Assembly (NCBI GenBank): GCA_002298165.1 | Contig: DBMI01000024.1 | Coordinates: forward strand, 11,138 to 55,098 | Direction: 5' to 3' | Length of the DNA stretch: 43,961 nt | Origin: Desulfarculales bacterium UBA702 | Lineage (GTDB): Bacteria > Desulfobacterota > Syntrophobacteria > Syntrophobacterales > Syntrophobacteraceae | Shown here: piece after piece, positions 17,205 to 24,852 of the stretch | Layout: each line of letters opens with the position of its first letter | Position numbering within the stretch: the first letter of the stretch is position 1 | Translations under genes and position numbers: made by a program | The notes under the pieces: model-generated | Told to the model about the DNA's origin: nothing | The model's database searches: none | Seen by the model: only the letters and a program-made list of their open reading frames with translations

Positions 17205-19367
17205 TTAGATCCTCTTTCTCTGATCACATACAACTTCAGCAATGTGCTTCACATTAATCTGCCCGCCGCGCTTTTTGGTTCCGCCGCGCAGTTGCAGGAC
17301 GCATCCTGGGCAGTCTGTTACGAGCACTTCTGCTCCCGTAGCCTCGGCATTATTCAGCTTTCGCCTCAGCAATTCAGCCGAGAGTTCCGGGAAATCAGCC
17401 GAAAAGGAACCGCCGAAACCGCAGCAGACTTCTTCGTCTTTAGACTTGATGTACTCAAGGCCGGAAATCTCAAGCAGCTTTCTTGGTTCCCTGGTTACAC
17501 CCAGGCCTCGGCATAAATGGCAGGGTGCATGATAGGCAACTTTTTGTCCGGCACTCTTGAAATCTTCCGGGACCATCCCCAGTACCCGTGTAACAAAGGA
17601 GCTGAAATCGAGTATTTTATCCTTTAGCTGGGCGACTTTCACCGCCAGTGGCGAATCCCCGGCAACAAGCGCTATATAGTTTTCCTTCAGGTGAGAGCCG
17701 CATGAAGCACAAAGAGTGACTATGTAATCGTAGCGGGCGGGATCAACTGCTTTCAGATTCTGGATGGCAACTTCCCTGGCCGTTTCCTTTTCTCCCATCA
17801 TCTGAGCGGGCAACCCACAGCATGTCTGATCCATCGGATACTCAAACTGCACTCCATATCCCCTGCAAATCCGCAGCAGCGCCTCGGCCTGTTCGGGGTA
17901 GACAAAATCGATCAGGCATCCGCCAAAAAGCGCTACCCGGTACTTCGGATTTTCTACAGGCGGGTTCAGGCGCTCCCACATATCCCGAAGCGGGACTTTT
18001 GCCAGTGCCGGAAGACTGCGAAACCCATGTTCGCCGGAGAAGAGCATCGGGAGATGCCTGATGTATCCTTCTTCGGCAAACGGTTTCTGGGCAAACCTCG
18101 CCCTGCGCAGCATGAAATGGAAAAGACGGCGGTCTGCGAGCACTTTTTGCAGCATTATATTCCTGATCGGCTTCTTCCCCTCGACCTGGTACACGGTCCG
18201 CAGGACAGCCTTTATCAGGTCCGGAAGGTTTATTCGGGCCGGGCAGACCTTCTTACAGGCCTGGCAGTTCAGGCAGTTTTTGACGATTGCCCTCGCGTTT
18301 TCCAGGCCGTGATAAAAGTAGGTCATCACGAGCCCAATCGCCCCGATATAGACATGGCCGTAGTTGTGGCCCCCCACTAGTTTATAGATGGGACAGACAT
18401 TCGCGCACGCGCCGCAGCGGATGCAGCGCAGCGCCTGCGCGAAGAGAGGGTCTTTTGAAAGGGCCAGTCTTCCGTTATCCAGGAAGACTATGTGCATCTG
18501 CTTACGCCCGCTTTCAGCCGATTTGCATTCGGTGGCTCCGGTAATCCAGGTGACATAGGTAGATATTGCCTGGCCCGTCGCATTGCGGGGAAGCGCGGTC
18601 AGAATCTTCAGTGCCGACTTCAGATCCGGCACGAGCTTATCGACCCCTATCAGGGCAACGTGAACACGCGGCAGGGTGGTGACCAGTCTTCCGTTTCCCT
18701 CATTGGTGACAAGTCCGATGGTTCCGGTTTGGGAAATCGCGAAATTTGCCCCGCTTATTCCCATGTCTGCTTCCAGAAATTTCTGCCGGAGTTCGCGTCT
18801 GGCAACCTTTACCATTCCATTAATGTCATCGGGGTCCTGTTGCTCCCCGGTCACCTTGGTGAAGAGTTCAGCGACATCCCTGCGGGAGAGGTGTATGGCG
18901 GGAAGAACCATGTGTGACGGCCCTTCGCCACGGAGCTGGATAATCCACTCACCAAGGTCTGTTTCAGTCACCTCATAGCCTTCCCGCTCCAGAAAACTAT
19001 TGAGGAATGTCTCTTCCGCGGTCATCGACTTTCCCTTGACGATCCGCTTAACCTGGTTGTCTTTGGCTATCTGAGCGATCATCGAATTAGCTTCGAATGC
19101 AGTACGAGCGAAATGAACCGTCACGCCGGCACGGACCGCTTTTGTGGTGAACTCCCCCAGAAGTTTCTCGAGATTTGGGATGGCTTCATCTTTTGCTTTT
19201 GCTATATCGCAAGCAAGGGCATCAAAATCGATTCCCGCAAATGCATTTTCCCTCGAAGCGGGATATGCGCTTGCGAAGGTATCAAGGGTGGTGCCGAGAA
19301 ATTGATTCCCGAGGGCATTTTTCAGATTTTTTCTATACTCTTTGATGTCGCTGGGAGTCTTTATCAT
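17205..19367 (-). CDS. fused LutB/LutA-like iron-sulfur lactate oxidation protein
   Basis: This 720-residue cytoplasmic redox protein joins parts that are separate in Bacillus LutA and LutB. An N-terminal LUD domain (about 40-300, with SQTGTIGLVTNEGNGR) is followed by two [4Fe-4S] motifs (Cys315/318/321/325 in CIRCGACANVCP, and Cys365/368/371/375 in CLNCQACKKVCP), then two cysteine-rich CCG domains (QTCCGLPAQ near 517 and EVCCGFGGSF near 649). The Lut system oxidises L-lactate to pyruvate. Its start codon overlaps the lutC-like stop by four bases (ATGA), so the two are translationally coupled. In sulfate reducers such fusions occur beside lactate or other electron-transfer genes; the substrate here is inferred. 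Confidence 0.93.
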   Translation of the reverse strand: MIKTPSDIKEYRKNLKNALGNQFLGTTLDTFASAYPASRENAFAGIDFDALACDIAKAKDEAIPNLEKLLGEFTTKAVRAGVTVHFARTAFEANSMIAQIAKDNQVKRIVKGKSMTAEETFLNSFLEREGYEVTETDLGEWIIQLRGEGPSHMVLPAIHLSRRDVAELFTKVTGEQQDPDDINGMVKVARRELRQKFLEADMGISGANFAISQTGTIGLVTNEGNGRLVTTLPRVHVALIGVDKLVPDLKSALKILTALPRNATGQAISTYVTWITGATECKSAESGRKQMHIVFLDNGRLALSKDPLFAQALRCIRCGACANVCPIYKLVGGHNYGHVYIGAIGLVMTYFYHGLENARAIVKNCLNCQACKKVCPARINLPDLIKAVLRTVYQVEGKKPIRNIMLQKVLADRRLFHFMLRRARFAQKPFAEEGYIRHLPMLFSGEHGFRSLPALAKVPLRDMWERLNPPVENPKYRVALFGGCLIDFVYPEQAEALLRICRGYGVQFEYPMDQTCCGLPAQMMGEKETAREVAIQNLKAVDPARYDYIVTLCASCGSHLKENYIALVAGDSPLAVKVAQLKDKILDFSSFVTRVLGMVPEDFKSAGQKVAYHAPCHLCRGLGVTREPRKLLEISGLEYIKSKDEEVCCGFGGSFSADFPELSAELLRRKLNNAEATGAEVLVTDCPGCVLQLRGGTKKRGGQINVKHIAEVVCDQRKRI

Positions 19368-19918
19368 AATTCATCAGCCTCCAGGACCAGGACATGTAAT
19401 TCCTGTGGTCCGTGAACCCCGATTGTAAGCACCCGCTCTATATCGGCTGTGCGGCTGGCGCCGCTTATAAAGGCCAGATATCTGGGAGCGGCCTCGAACA
19501 TCCGGATCATTTCTTCCTGCAAAGCCGTTGCATCGGGCACGATATTCGATTTTGGCAGAACTGCCACGTGGGTCTCGCAAAGCATCGTGGCGATCCTCAA
19601 ATCCTCAGAGGTGGAATCCACAACCAGAGTCGCTGTCTCGGCTATTCCCCAGCGAGCCATTGTTAAACCGGTACTGATCTTGCTGATGTGGTCCCTTAAA
19701 TTTTCGGTCAACAATGCAAGACCGTTTTTTTCGCAGAGAGCTGCCAGGGCGGCAGATCCCCGGCAAAAATCGGGGGCGGCGACACTGGAGCCCTCCTGCT
19801 TCCGGGTTATGTCGAGCACATAGTCCAGGACCTCCCGCATGCTCCTTACCTCGGAGACCACGGTTCGAACGGCCGAGGCTCTTTGCTTCATCAATTCCAA
19901 GACTTTAGGGTACTCCAT
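19364..19918 (-). CDS. LUD-domain protein, LutC-like
   Basis: This 184-residue LUD-domain protein is the third subunit type of the LutABC lactate-oxidising system, cotranscribed with the LutA/B fusion that follows with a four-base overlap. Typical LUD features are the ARWGIAETATLVVDSTSED strand-turn, then AVLPKSNIVPDA and the C-terminal FISGASRTADIERVLTIGVH. The start is uncertain. ATG 19918 gives a normal LutC-length protein; a GTG at 19978 would add 20 residues. No iron-sulfur cysteines are present, as expected. Role: part of a cytoplasmic lactate dehydrogenase complex, feeding electrons to an unidentified acceptor (family knowledge plus inference). Confidence 0.9.
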   Translation of the reverse strand: MEYPKVLELMKQRASAVRTVVSEVRSMREVLDYVLDITRKQEGSSVAAPDFCRGSAALAALCEKNGLALLTENLRDHISKISTGLTMARWGIAETATLVVDSTSEDLRIATMLCETHVAVLPKSNIVPDATALQEEMIRMFEAAPRYLAFISGASRTADIERVLTIGVHGPQELHVLVLEADEL

Positions 19919-20542
19919 GGGCTGATCATCCTTATACTCAGGAGTTTGGATGAGGTGGCACACCAATCCGCGGACCACCTTGTCCTAAAACACCTTCAGT
20001 TCACGACAAAATCGGTAGCTCGTTCGTTTGAATACCGAAATTTGCCGGTCTGATTATAGCCCGCCGGATTTCCAGTTTCATCCTTCGACGGGTCCGAAAT
20101 AGATTTCCGGTTTCTTTGCCTTTGGAAAGGTCTGGAAGCACTCCCAAAATTCGCATATCAGCTCCGGGGTGCGCACCATTTTCGGCGCTTAAAGAAACGG
20201 TACAACATTCTAATACTTCTATCCAGGACACAATAGACCCTTGAATCGCGGTGCGCAGACCAGCTTTTTGGAAAGTGTGGCGGCGAATTTGTTGAAAAAT
20301 CACGATCAGTGCTTGGGTAGGGGCCGGAACCGGGTGCGGCCACCGACGCCAAGCTGCTTCCAATGGCGCTTAATAAGTGCACTCTGCCGGGATAATTTAT
20401 TGGATGGATTGAGGCGGAGAAACGGTTCTAAACGACAATATGAGACAAAGGCAGCCTACCCGGCAAAAAATGGGAGAACCACGGGGCAACCTGTTGTATT
20501 TTGTTCCTTCCTCCATAGGAAACAACTAGTGGAACTTCAGCG
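19919..20542. other. long gene-free interval upstream of two divergent genes
   Basis: These 624 bases separate the lutC-like gene (-) and the exported-protein gene (+). The open frames present are rich in Arg, Trp and Ser, lack ribosome sites and resemble nothing known to me. The interval should hold both divergent promoters, but I cannot identify convincing -35/-10 or -24/-12 elements. No tRNA-like cloverleaf or T-run hairpin is evident. Confidence 0.5.
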
Positions 20543-21796
20543 ATGAGAAAAGAACATCACATTATTACTCAAATGCTAATGTCGCTTGCTTTGGCAGTTT
20601 TATGGTCCGGTGGGTGCTGGGCCCTGGAGCCCGGGGAGATCGTGGTCATAGCCAACACGAACGTTCCCCATAGCGTCGAATTAGCCCATTATTATTTGCA
20701 AAAACGACAAATTCCATCTGAAAACCTGCTGTCAATTTCGCTAACCAACAAAGAGCAATGCAGCCGTGACGAATACGAAAAGAAAGTATTGCCGCTTGTT
20801 CGAATGTACCTAAAAGAAAGGGAAAAAGGCGGCGCCGGAATTCGGTGCCTGCTGTTGATGTTTGGTGTTCCTCTGGTCGTATTGCAGCCAGAGCACGATG
20901 TGAATGAGAGGGCCGAGCTCCGGCGCCTTGAGACGCAACTGCAGTCTTTGAGAATGCAAGAAAGACTGGCAAAGACAGAGGATGAGAAGAAGTCATTCGA
21001 ATCTTCCATCAAAGAACTTTCGAGCAAAATTTCCACTTTCGACAAATCAGATCAAAGCGCTTCCTTCGATTCAGAAATTGCACTGGTCTTGGAAGAAAAT
21101 TACCCCCTCCGTGGATGGATACCCAATCAGTATTTTATAGGCTTCCGAGATAAAAAGATCGCAAACCTGCAGGGAAAAGCCCTGATGGTATCCAGACTCG
21201 ACGGACCTTCCCATGAAACGGTTTCGAGAATAATAAATGACAGTCTTGCGGCGGAAAGGAATGGACTCAAAGGTAAAGCATACTTCGATGCGAGGATGCC
21301 TTTGCCTGCGAGCAAAGATTTGACCGGATATGCCTTCTATGATGCCTCCATACACCGAGCAGCGGAGCAGGTTAAAAACATCGGATTGATGCCGGTAATA
21401 CTAGACGAGCAGGAAAGGCTTTTTCAGCCGGGTGAGTGCCCTGATGCTGCCCTCTATTGCGGGTGGTACAGCCTTGCGAAATACATCCCGGCATTTAGCT
21501 GGGTCGCTGGCTCCATCGGCTTTCATATTGCCAGTGCGGAATGTACGACATTGAGGCAAAAGGGAAGCCAGGTATGGTGTAAGGCGATGCTGGAAAACGG
21601 TGTAGCTGCAACCGTCGGACCGGTGGGAGAGCCATATGTGGGGGCTTTTCCTGTTCCCGAGGTTTTCTTCAAGGCCTTGATTGACGGCACTCTCACTCTG
21701 GCAGAGTGCTACGCGGTATCAAACCCCTACTGGTCCTGGAAAATGGTATTAATCGGCGATCCCTTGTACAGACCATTCAAGAACAGAATAAAATAA
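20543..21796 (+). CDS. exported TIGR03790-like protein
   Basis: This 417-residue protein starts at ATG 20543 with a signal peptide (hydrophobic segment about 10-26, ending near CWALE). The mature part begins GEIVVIANTNVPHSVELAHY and includes GIRCLLLMFGVPLVV, CGWYSLAKYIP and the C-terminal SWKMVLIGDPLYRPF, matching what I recall of the TIGR03790 family. A charged coiled-coil-like insertion lies at about 118-155. That family is uncharacterised but reported mainly in genomes that encode exosortase/PEP-CTERM sorting. Conserved Cys and Gly residues (AECTTL, GVAATVGPVGEP) suggest a caspase/gingipain-like fold (inference). Function unknown. The gene appears monocistronic. Confidence 0.75.
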   Translation: MRKEHHIITQMLMSLALAVLWSGGCWALEPGEIVVIANTNVPHSVELAHYYLQKRQIPSENLLSISLTNKEQCSRDEYEKKVLPLVRMYLKEREKGGAGIRCLLLMFGVPLVVLQPEHDVNERAELRRLETQLQSLRMQERLAKTEDEKKSFESSIKELSSKISTFDKSDQSASFDSEIALVLEENYPLRGWIPNQYFIGFRDKKIANLQGKALMVSRLDGPSHETVSRIINDSLAAERNGLKGKAYFDARMPLPASKDLTGYAFYDASIHRAAEQVKNIGLMPVILDEQERLFQPGECPDAALYCGWYSLAKYIPAFSWVAGSIGFHIASAECTTLRQKGSQVWCKAMLENGVAATVGPVGEPYVGAFPVPEVFFKALIDGTLTLAECYAVSNPYWSWKMVLIGDPLYRPFKNRIK

Positions 21797-22161
21797 TCGG
21801 ATAACCGAGCCCGGTCTGAATTTCTTTAAGCCACTGAACCAATGCTTCAAATAGTTGAAAATCTTTAAATTATTAGGCCAATCCGAGACAATCGGCCTAT
21901 CCCATCTTAAATTCCCCGCAAGTTAACATTGCACATTTGCCGAAATGACCTTGACAAATATAGGCCAGCCATGGCAACAAAGCTCAAATAGTTCACAGGT
22001 GGATTTTTCAAAGTAGCCACTTGTGGCAGTTGTACGCTCTTCAAGAAAGTTTTAGGAATTAAGATGTTTGGTCAGAGAAAAAATTGGAACCTGTCAATTA
22101 TGAAAAATCGGCAGGAGTGGCGAGTGGGTTTCCTCAAACTAACCAAATGAAAGGGTGTACT
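21797..22161. other. gene-poor, AT-richer interval upstream of the small lipoprotein
   Basis: This region is lower in GC than its neighbours. A TTGACA at 21951-21956 matches a sigma-70 -35 box exactly, but no good -10 box lies 16-18 bases on, so I do not call a promoter. An inverted repeat (TAGGCC...GGCCTA) lies near 21874-21900. A possible 28-codon leader frame (22064-22150) is listed separately. Confidence 0.45.
22064..22150 (+). CDS. possible 28-residue leader peptide
   Basis: ATG 22064 has TAGGAA seven to eight bases upstream and runs in frame to TGA at 22148-22150, twelve bases before the lipoprotein start. The peptide is basic and aromatic-rich (MFGQRKNWNLS at its start, several Lys, Arg and Trp). 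Its position just before the lipoprotein ribosome site suggests a coupled or regulatory upstream reading frame. It is equally possible that it is never translated. No homologue is recognised. Confidence 0.2.
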   Translation: MFGQRKNWNLSIMKNRQEWRVGFLKLTK

Positions 22162-22338
22162 ATGAATAAACTTCTGAAGCTGGCAGTGGTTGTCATGTTT
22201 GGTGTATCTCTGGCTGGTTGTGCTTGTGGCCAGAAGCAAGTGGTGGAAGAAGCTCCTCCGCCCCCCGCGGTAGTTAAACCGGCTCCTATGCCTGCACCGC
22301 CACCACCGGCCCCTGCCCCCAAGAAGGACCGTAACTAA
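22162..22338 (+). CDS. small proline-rich lipoprotein
   Basis: This is a 58-residue product. ATG 22162 has AAAGGG eight bases upstream. The signal sequence MNKLLKLAVVVMFGVSLAGC ends in a lipobox (LAGC), with Cys20 as the predicted lipidated residue. The mature part is about 38 residues: a second Cys and CGQKQVVEE, then a run of Pro/Ala (APPPPAVVKPAPMPAPPPPA), ending in basic residues. Such short Pro-rich lipoproteins may span or contact the peptidoglycan, but no specific function is known. It is followed directly by a strong terminator, so it is probably abundantly and independently transcribed. Confidence 0.85.
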   Translation: MNKLLKLAVVVMFGVSLAGCACGQKQVVEEAPPPPAVVKPAPMPAPPPPAPAPKKDRN

Positions 22339-22345
22339 GTTACAC

Positions 22346-22386
22346 CCTGCCTCGCCAATGTCTAAAGGCGAGGCAGGCTTTTTTTT
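22346..22386 (+). terminator. strong rho-independent terminator after the small lipoprotein gene
   Basis: A perfect 11-base stem (CCTGCCTCGCC, 22346-22356, with GGCGAGGCAGG, 22367-22377) around a ten-base loop is followed by C and eight Ts (22379-22386). It begins seven bases after the lipoprotein stop. Confidence 0.93.
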
Positions 22387-22505
22387 CGTTGTCGCTGCAC
22401 GAAAGAAACATGTCAATGCACCATTGGTATTATTGCAATGAGCACGGCAAAACGATCAGGTTCTGGAATTTCGCGGCATTGTCGTATACAAAACGCTCAG
22501 AAAAA

Positions 22506-23342
22506 ATGTGTATGATATCAAAATTGGCAGTAGGGTTTTGCATTGCCCTGTTGGCACTCACTTTTTCACCCCATCTGCTTAAAGCTGCCGAAAACCCCGA
22601 GCAGTTGTCCAACCAGAAAAGCTCACTGTCCGCGAATCAGGTAACGACCCGCTTGAATACTGATTCTCAATCAGTTGTTGTGCCTTACCCAAAACGGGCG
22701 GACTTCGAAGGGGAGCATAAATCCCAGGCAGCCCAACAGGTTGCTGATTGGGTCGTGGACTTAGGCGACAATCACGGAATGCCATTCGGGATTGTAGACA
22801 AGAAGGAAGCAAAAGTCTTCGTGTTCGATCCCGCGGGACGACTCCGTGGCGCAGCCCCGGTTCTTCTGGGCCTTGCGAAGGGTGATGAGTCAATCCCTGG
22901 CATTGGCGACAAGAAATTGTCGGAAATTCGCCCTGATGAGCGAACCACACCTGCCGGCCGCTTTGTGGCCTCTCTTGGATTAAATTTCAGCGGCAAGGAC
23001 GTCCTCTGGGTAGACTACGACGGCGCGGTATCCATGCATCGGGTGGTTACGTCAAACCCCAAGGAGCGACGCCTGGAGAGGCTTGCTACTCCAAGTCCGC
23101 TCGACAATCGCATCTCCTTTGGCTGCATCAATGTTCCGGCAAAATTCTTCGATAACGTCATTATCCCGACTTTTACCGGCACTTATGCCGTCGTCTACGT
23201 ACTGCCGGAAATCCGCTCAATCCGCGAAGTCTTCGATCGGAACTATGACTTCGAGTCTAATGGAAAACAAACAGAACTCAAAACCCCCACCGATGAGAAA
23301 AGCAGGTCTACGGCAGCCAGCCGTGTTTCGAAAAAACCCTGA
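22506..23342 (+). CDS. L,D-transpeptidase (YkuD) family protein, SFGC variant
   Basis: This is an exported protein of about 278 residues. ATG 22506 (or 22512) opens into a hydrophobic signal (about 6-22); longer frames lack a sensible N-terminus. The YkuD-type domain lies at about 95-235, with SMHRV (His178) and RISFGCINVP containing the candidate nucleophile Cys207. YkuD enzymes make 3-3 or lipoprotein crosslinks in peptidoglycan. The canonical SHGC is SFGC here: Phe205 replaces the His. The RIS(aromatic)GCINVP form occurs in a recognised subgroup, so this is probably a subfamily trait rather than damage. It lies 120 bases after the lipoprotein terminator, so it likely has its own promoter. 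Confidence 0.85.
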   Translation: MCMISKLAVGFCIALLALTFSPHLLKAAENPEQLSNQKSSLSANQVTTRLNTDSQSVVVPYPKRADFEGEHKSQAAQQVADWVVDLGDNHGMPFGIVDKKEAKVFVFDPAGRLRGAAPVLLGLAKGDESIPGIGDKKLSEIRPDERTTPAGRFVASLGLNFSGKDVLWVDYDGAVSMHRVVTSNPKERRLERLATPSPLDNRISFGCINVPAKFFDNVIIPTFTGTYAVVYVLPEIRSIREVFDRNYDFESNGKQTELKTPTDEKSRSTAASRVSKKP

Positions 23343-23493
23343 TCTATTCCTGAAAACCCTGATCTTTTCCTGGTCAGAAAACTTCCCCGTAGGACAATCT
23401 GATAGCGAGTTCAAGCGCGCCGGGCATTCATGCGGACCGTGTGGGCTATCTTTGCGGGATCGTAGGCGGCCTTCCGTCGAGCCGGAACGCCTA

Positions 23494-24420
23494 CTAATTT
23501 CGCGAAACCTCAGTGTTTCGACAGGTTACCTCACACTCAGCACACTGGTCCCTGCATGGTTCCGCATGCACCAGAATCTGACTGTTCGGGAGCCGTTGCT
23601 TTAATTGCTCAACGACGACATGGCTCATGCGGTGGCTCTCTTCCAGGGAACTATTCCGCGCAACAACCATGTGGAAATCGATATACCGCACGTGCCCGGA
23701 TTTACGTGTCCTGAGGTTATGGAACTCCACAATCGAGCTTGAGTTTTCCTGCAATACCGCCCTTATTAGGTTTTCCTCGTGGTCGGGAAGTTTTGCATCG
23801 AGAATATTTTGAACAGCGTTCCCCGTCAGATCATATGCCGCCTTTATTATCAGCAGTGCGACGGCTATTGCCACGATGGGATCCAGGATCTTTATCCCGG
23901 AAAACTTAATGGCGATCAGGCCGATCAAAACACCGGCCGATGTGTAGACATCCGTTCGTAGATGCAGGGCATCTGCTTCCAGGGCCATGGAGTCAGTTTT
24001 TCCGGCTACTTTGTACAAGTAGTTGGAAACAATGTAGTTTACAACTGCGGAACCGCCCATGACCGCGGTACCTAGACCCAGGTCTTCGATTTCAAGATTT
24101 CCACCGGCGATTTTCCCGCCGGCTTCCACGATAATGTAAGCTGCAGCGCCAAAGATAAGTAAGGCCTCGATCATGCCCGAGAGGCTTTCGATTTTTCCGT
24201 GCCCGTACCTGTGCAGATCATCGGCAGGTTTCCCGGATTCTCGAACCGAAAAATATGCAACAAGCGCGGCGACAAGATCCAATGCTGAATGAACTGCTTC
24301 CGCAAGGACACTAACGGAATTCATCATCATGCCTACAGCGAGTTTCAATCCGGTCAAAGCGGAGTTCGAAATGATCGAAATCGCGGCAGCCCTGGTTTTC
24401 TCAGTCTGAACTTTAGACAC
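23494..24420 (-). CDS. cation diffusion facilitator family divalent-metal exporter with Cys-rich tail
   Basis: This is an inner-membrane protein of 308 residues that exports Zn2+, Fe2+, Mn2+ or similar metals in exchange for protons. GTG 24420 is chosen because GGAG lies about eight bases upstream and the resulting length is normal; a TTG at 24489 would add 23 residues. Six helices carry SALDLVAAL and EADALHLRTD (the metal-site residues of helices II and V), and HRYGHGK lies in the loop after helix II. The cytoplasmic C-terminal domain ends in HAEPC with C-x3-C-x2-C-x3-C, an unusual probable metal-binding tail. It is convergent with the L,D-transpeptidase. Confidence 0.9.
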   Translation of the reverse strand: MSKVQTEKTRAAAISIISNSALTGLKLAVGMMMNSVSVLAEAVHSALDLVAALVAYFSVRESGKPADDLHRYGHGKIESLSGMIEALLIFGAAAYIIVEAGGKIAGGNLEIEDLGLGTAVMGGSAVVNYIVSNYLYKVAGKTDSMALEADALHLRTDVYTSAGVLIGLIAIKFSGIKILDPIVAIAVALLIIKAAYDLTGNAVQNILDAKLPDHEENLIRAVLQENSSSIVEFHNLRTRKSGHVRYIDFHMVVARNSSLEESHRMSHVVVEQLKQRLPNSQILVHAEPCRDQCAECEVTCRNTEVSRN

Positions 24421-24757
24421 TAACCAACTCCATACAGCATTAGTATCATGATGTGCGCTTAACAGTAACTCTCCGAAAGCTTTTGACAACCCGTGGGGTT
24501 AATCGGAATATTTTCAAGAACCCTAAACTCTTATCAGGATGTCTTCATTCGATATGCTCATCTCTCCATATCAGTAATCCGCCCCATTTTCCAGCTTCCT
24601 GACAATCAAATATAGTTGCTGGACTTTCATTTGACAAACGATATGAATAGGTAAAACATTGTTGAGTCACAATTGATAATTTCGGTTTGCCTAATAATGG
24701 ATGCTATTCTGAATAAAGATATGATTGGAAAATTGAATTTTTGACAGCTAAACCTCA
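24421..24757. other. gene-free interval
   Basis: The AT-rich interval between the CDF gene start and the terminator of the EF-G-like gene shows no supported gene and no confident promoter. It must contain the CDF promoter on the minus strand. Confidence 0.45.
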
Positions 24758-24794
24758 TGAAAAATCCCGGCCTGTTTTACTACAAGCCGGGATT
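24758..24794 (-). terminator. rho-independent terminator of the EF-G-like gene
   Basis: Stem AATCCCGGC (24763-24771) pairs with GCCGGGATT (24786-24794), with a loop of about 14 bases. Read on the minus strand, it is followed by a short T-run. It lies about 60 bases beyond the stop of the EF-G-like gene. Confidence 0.8.
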
Positions 24795-24852
24795 CTTGAT
24801 TATTCCAAATCCGCGTTAAGCGTAGTCCCTAATCGCGGGATCTGCTGTTGGG

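Noticed and set aside
20001..20546. Open frames of about 74-120 codons in the gap before the exported TIGR03790-like gene.
   Set aside because: Composition is typical of non-coding frames, there is no ribosome site and no recognisable family.
21951..21979. TTGACA as a sigma-70 -35 box upstream of the small lipoprotein.
   Set aside because: No acceptable -10 hexamer at 16-18 bases; noted only within the gap description.
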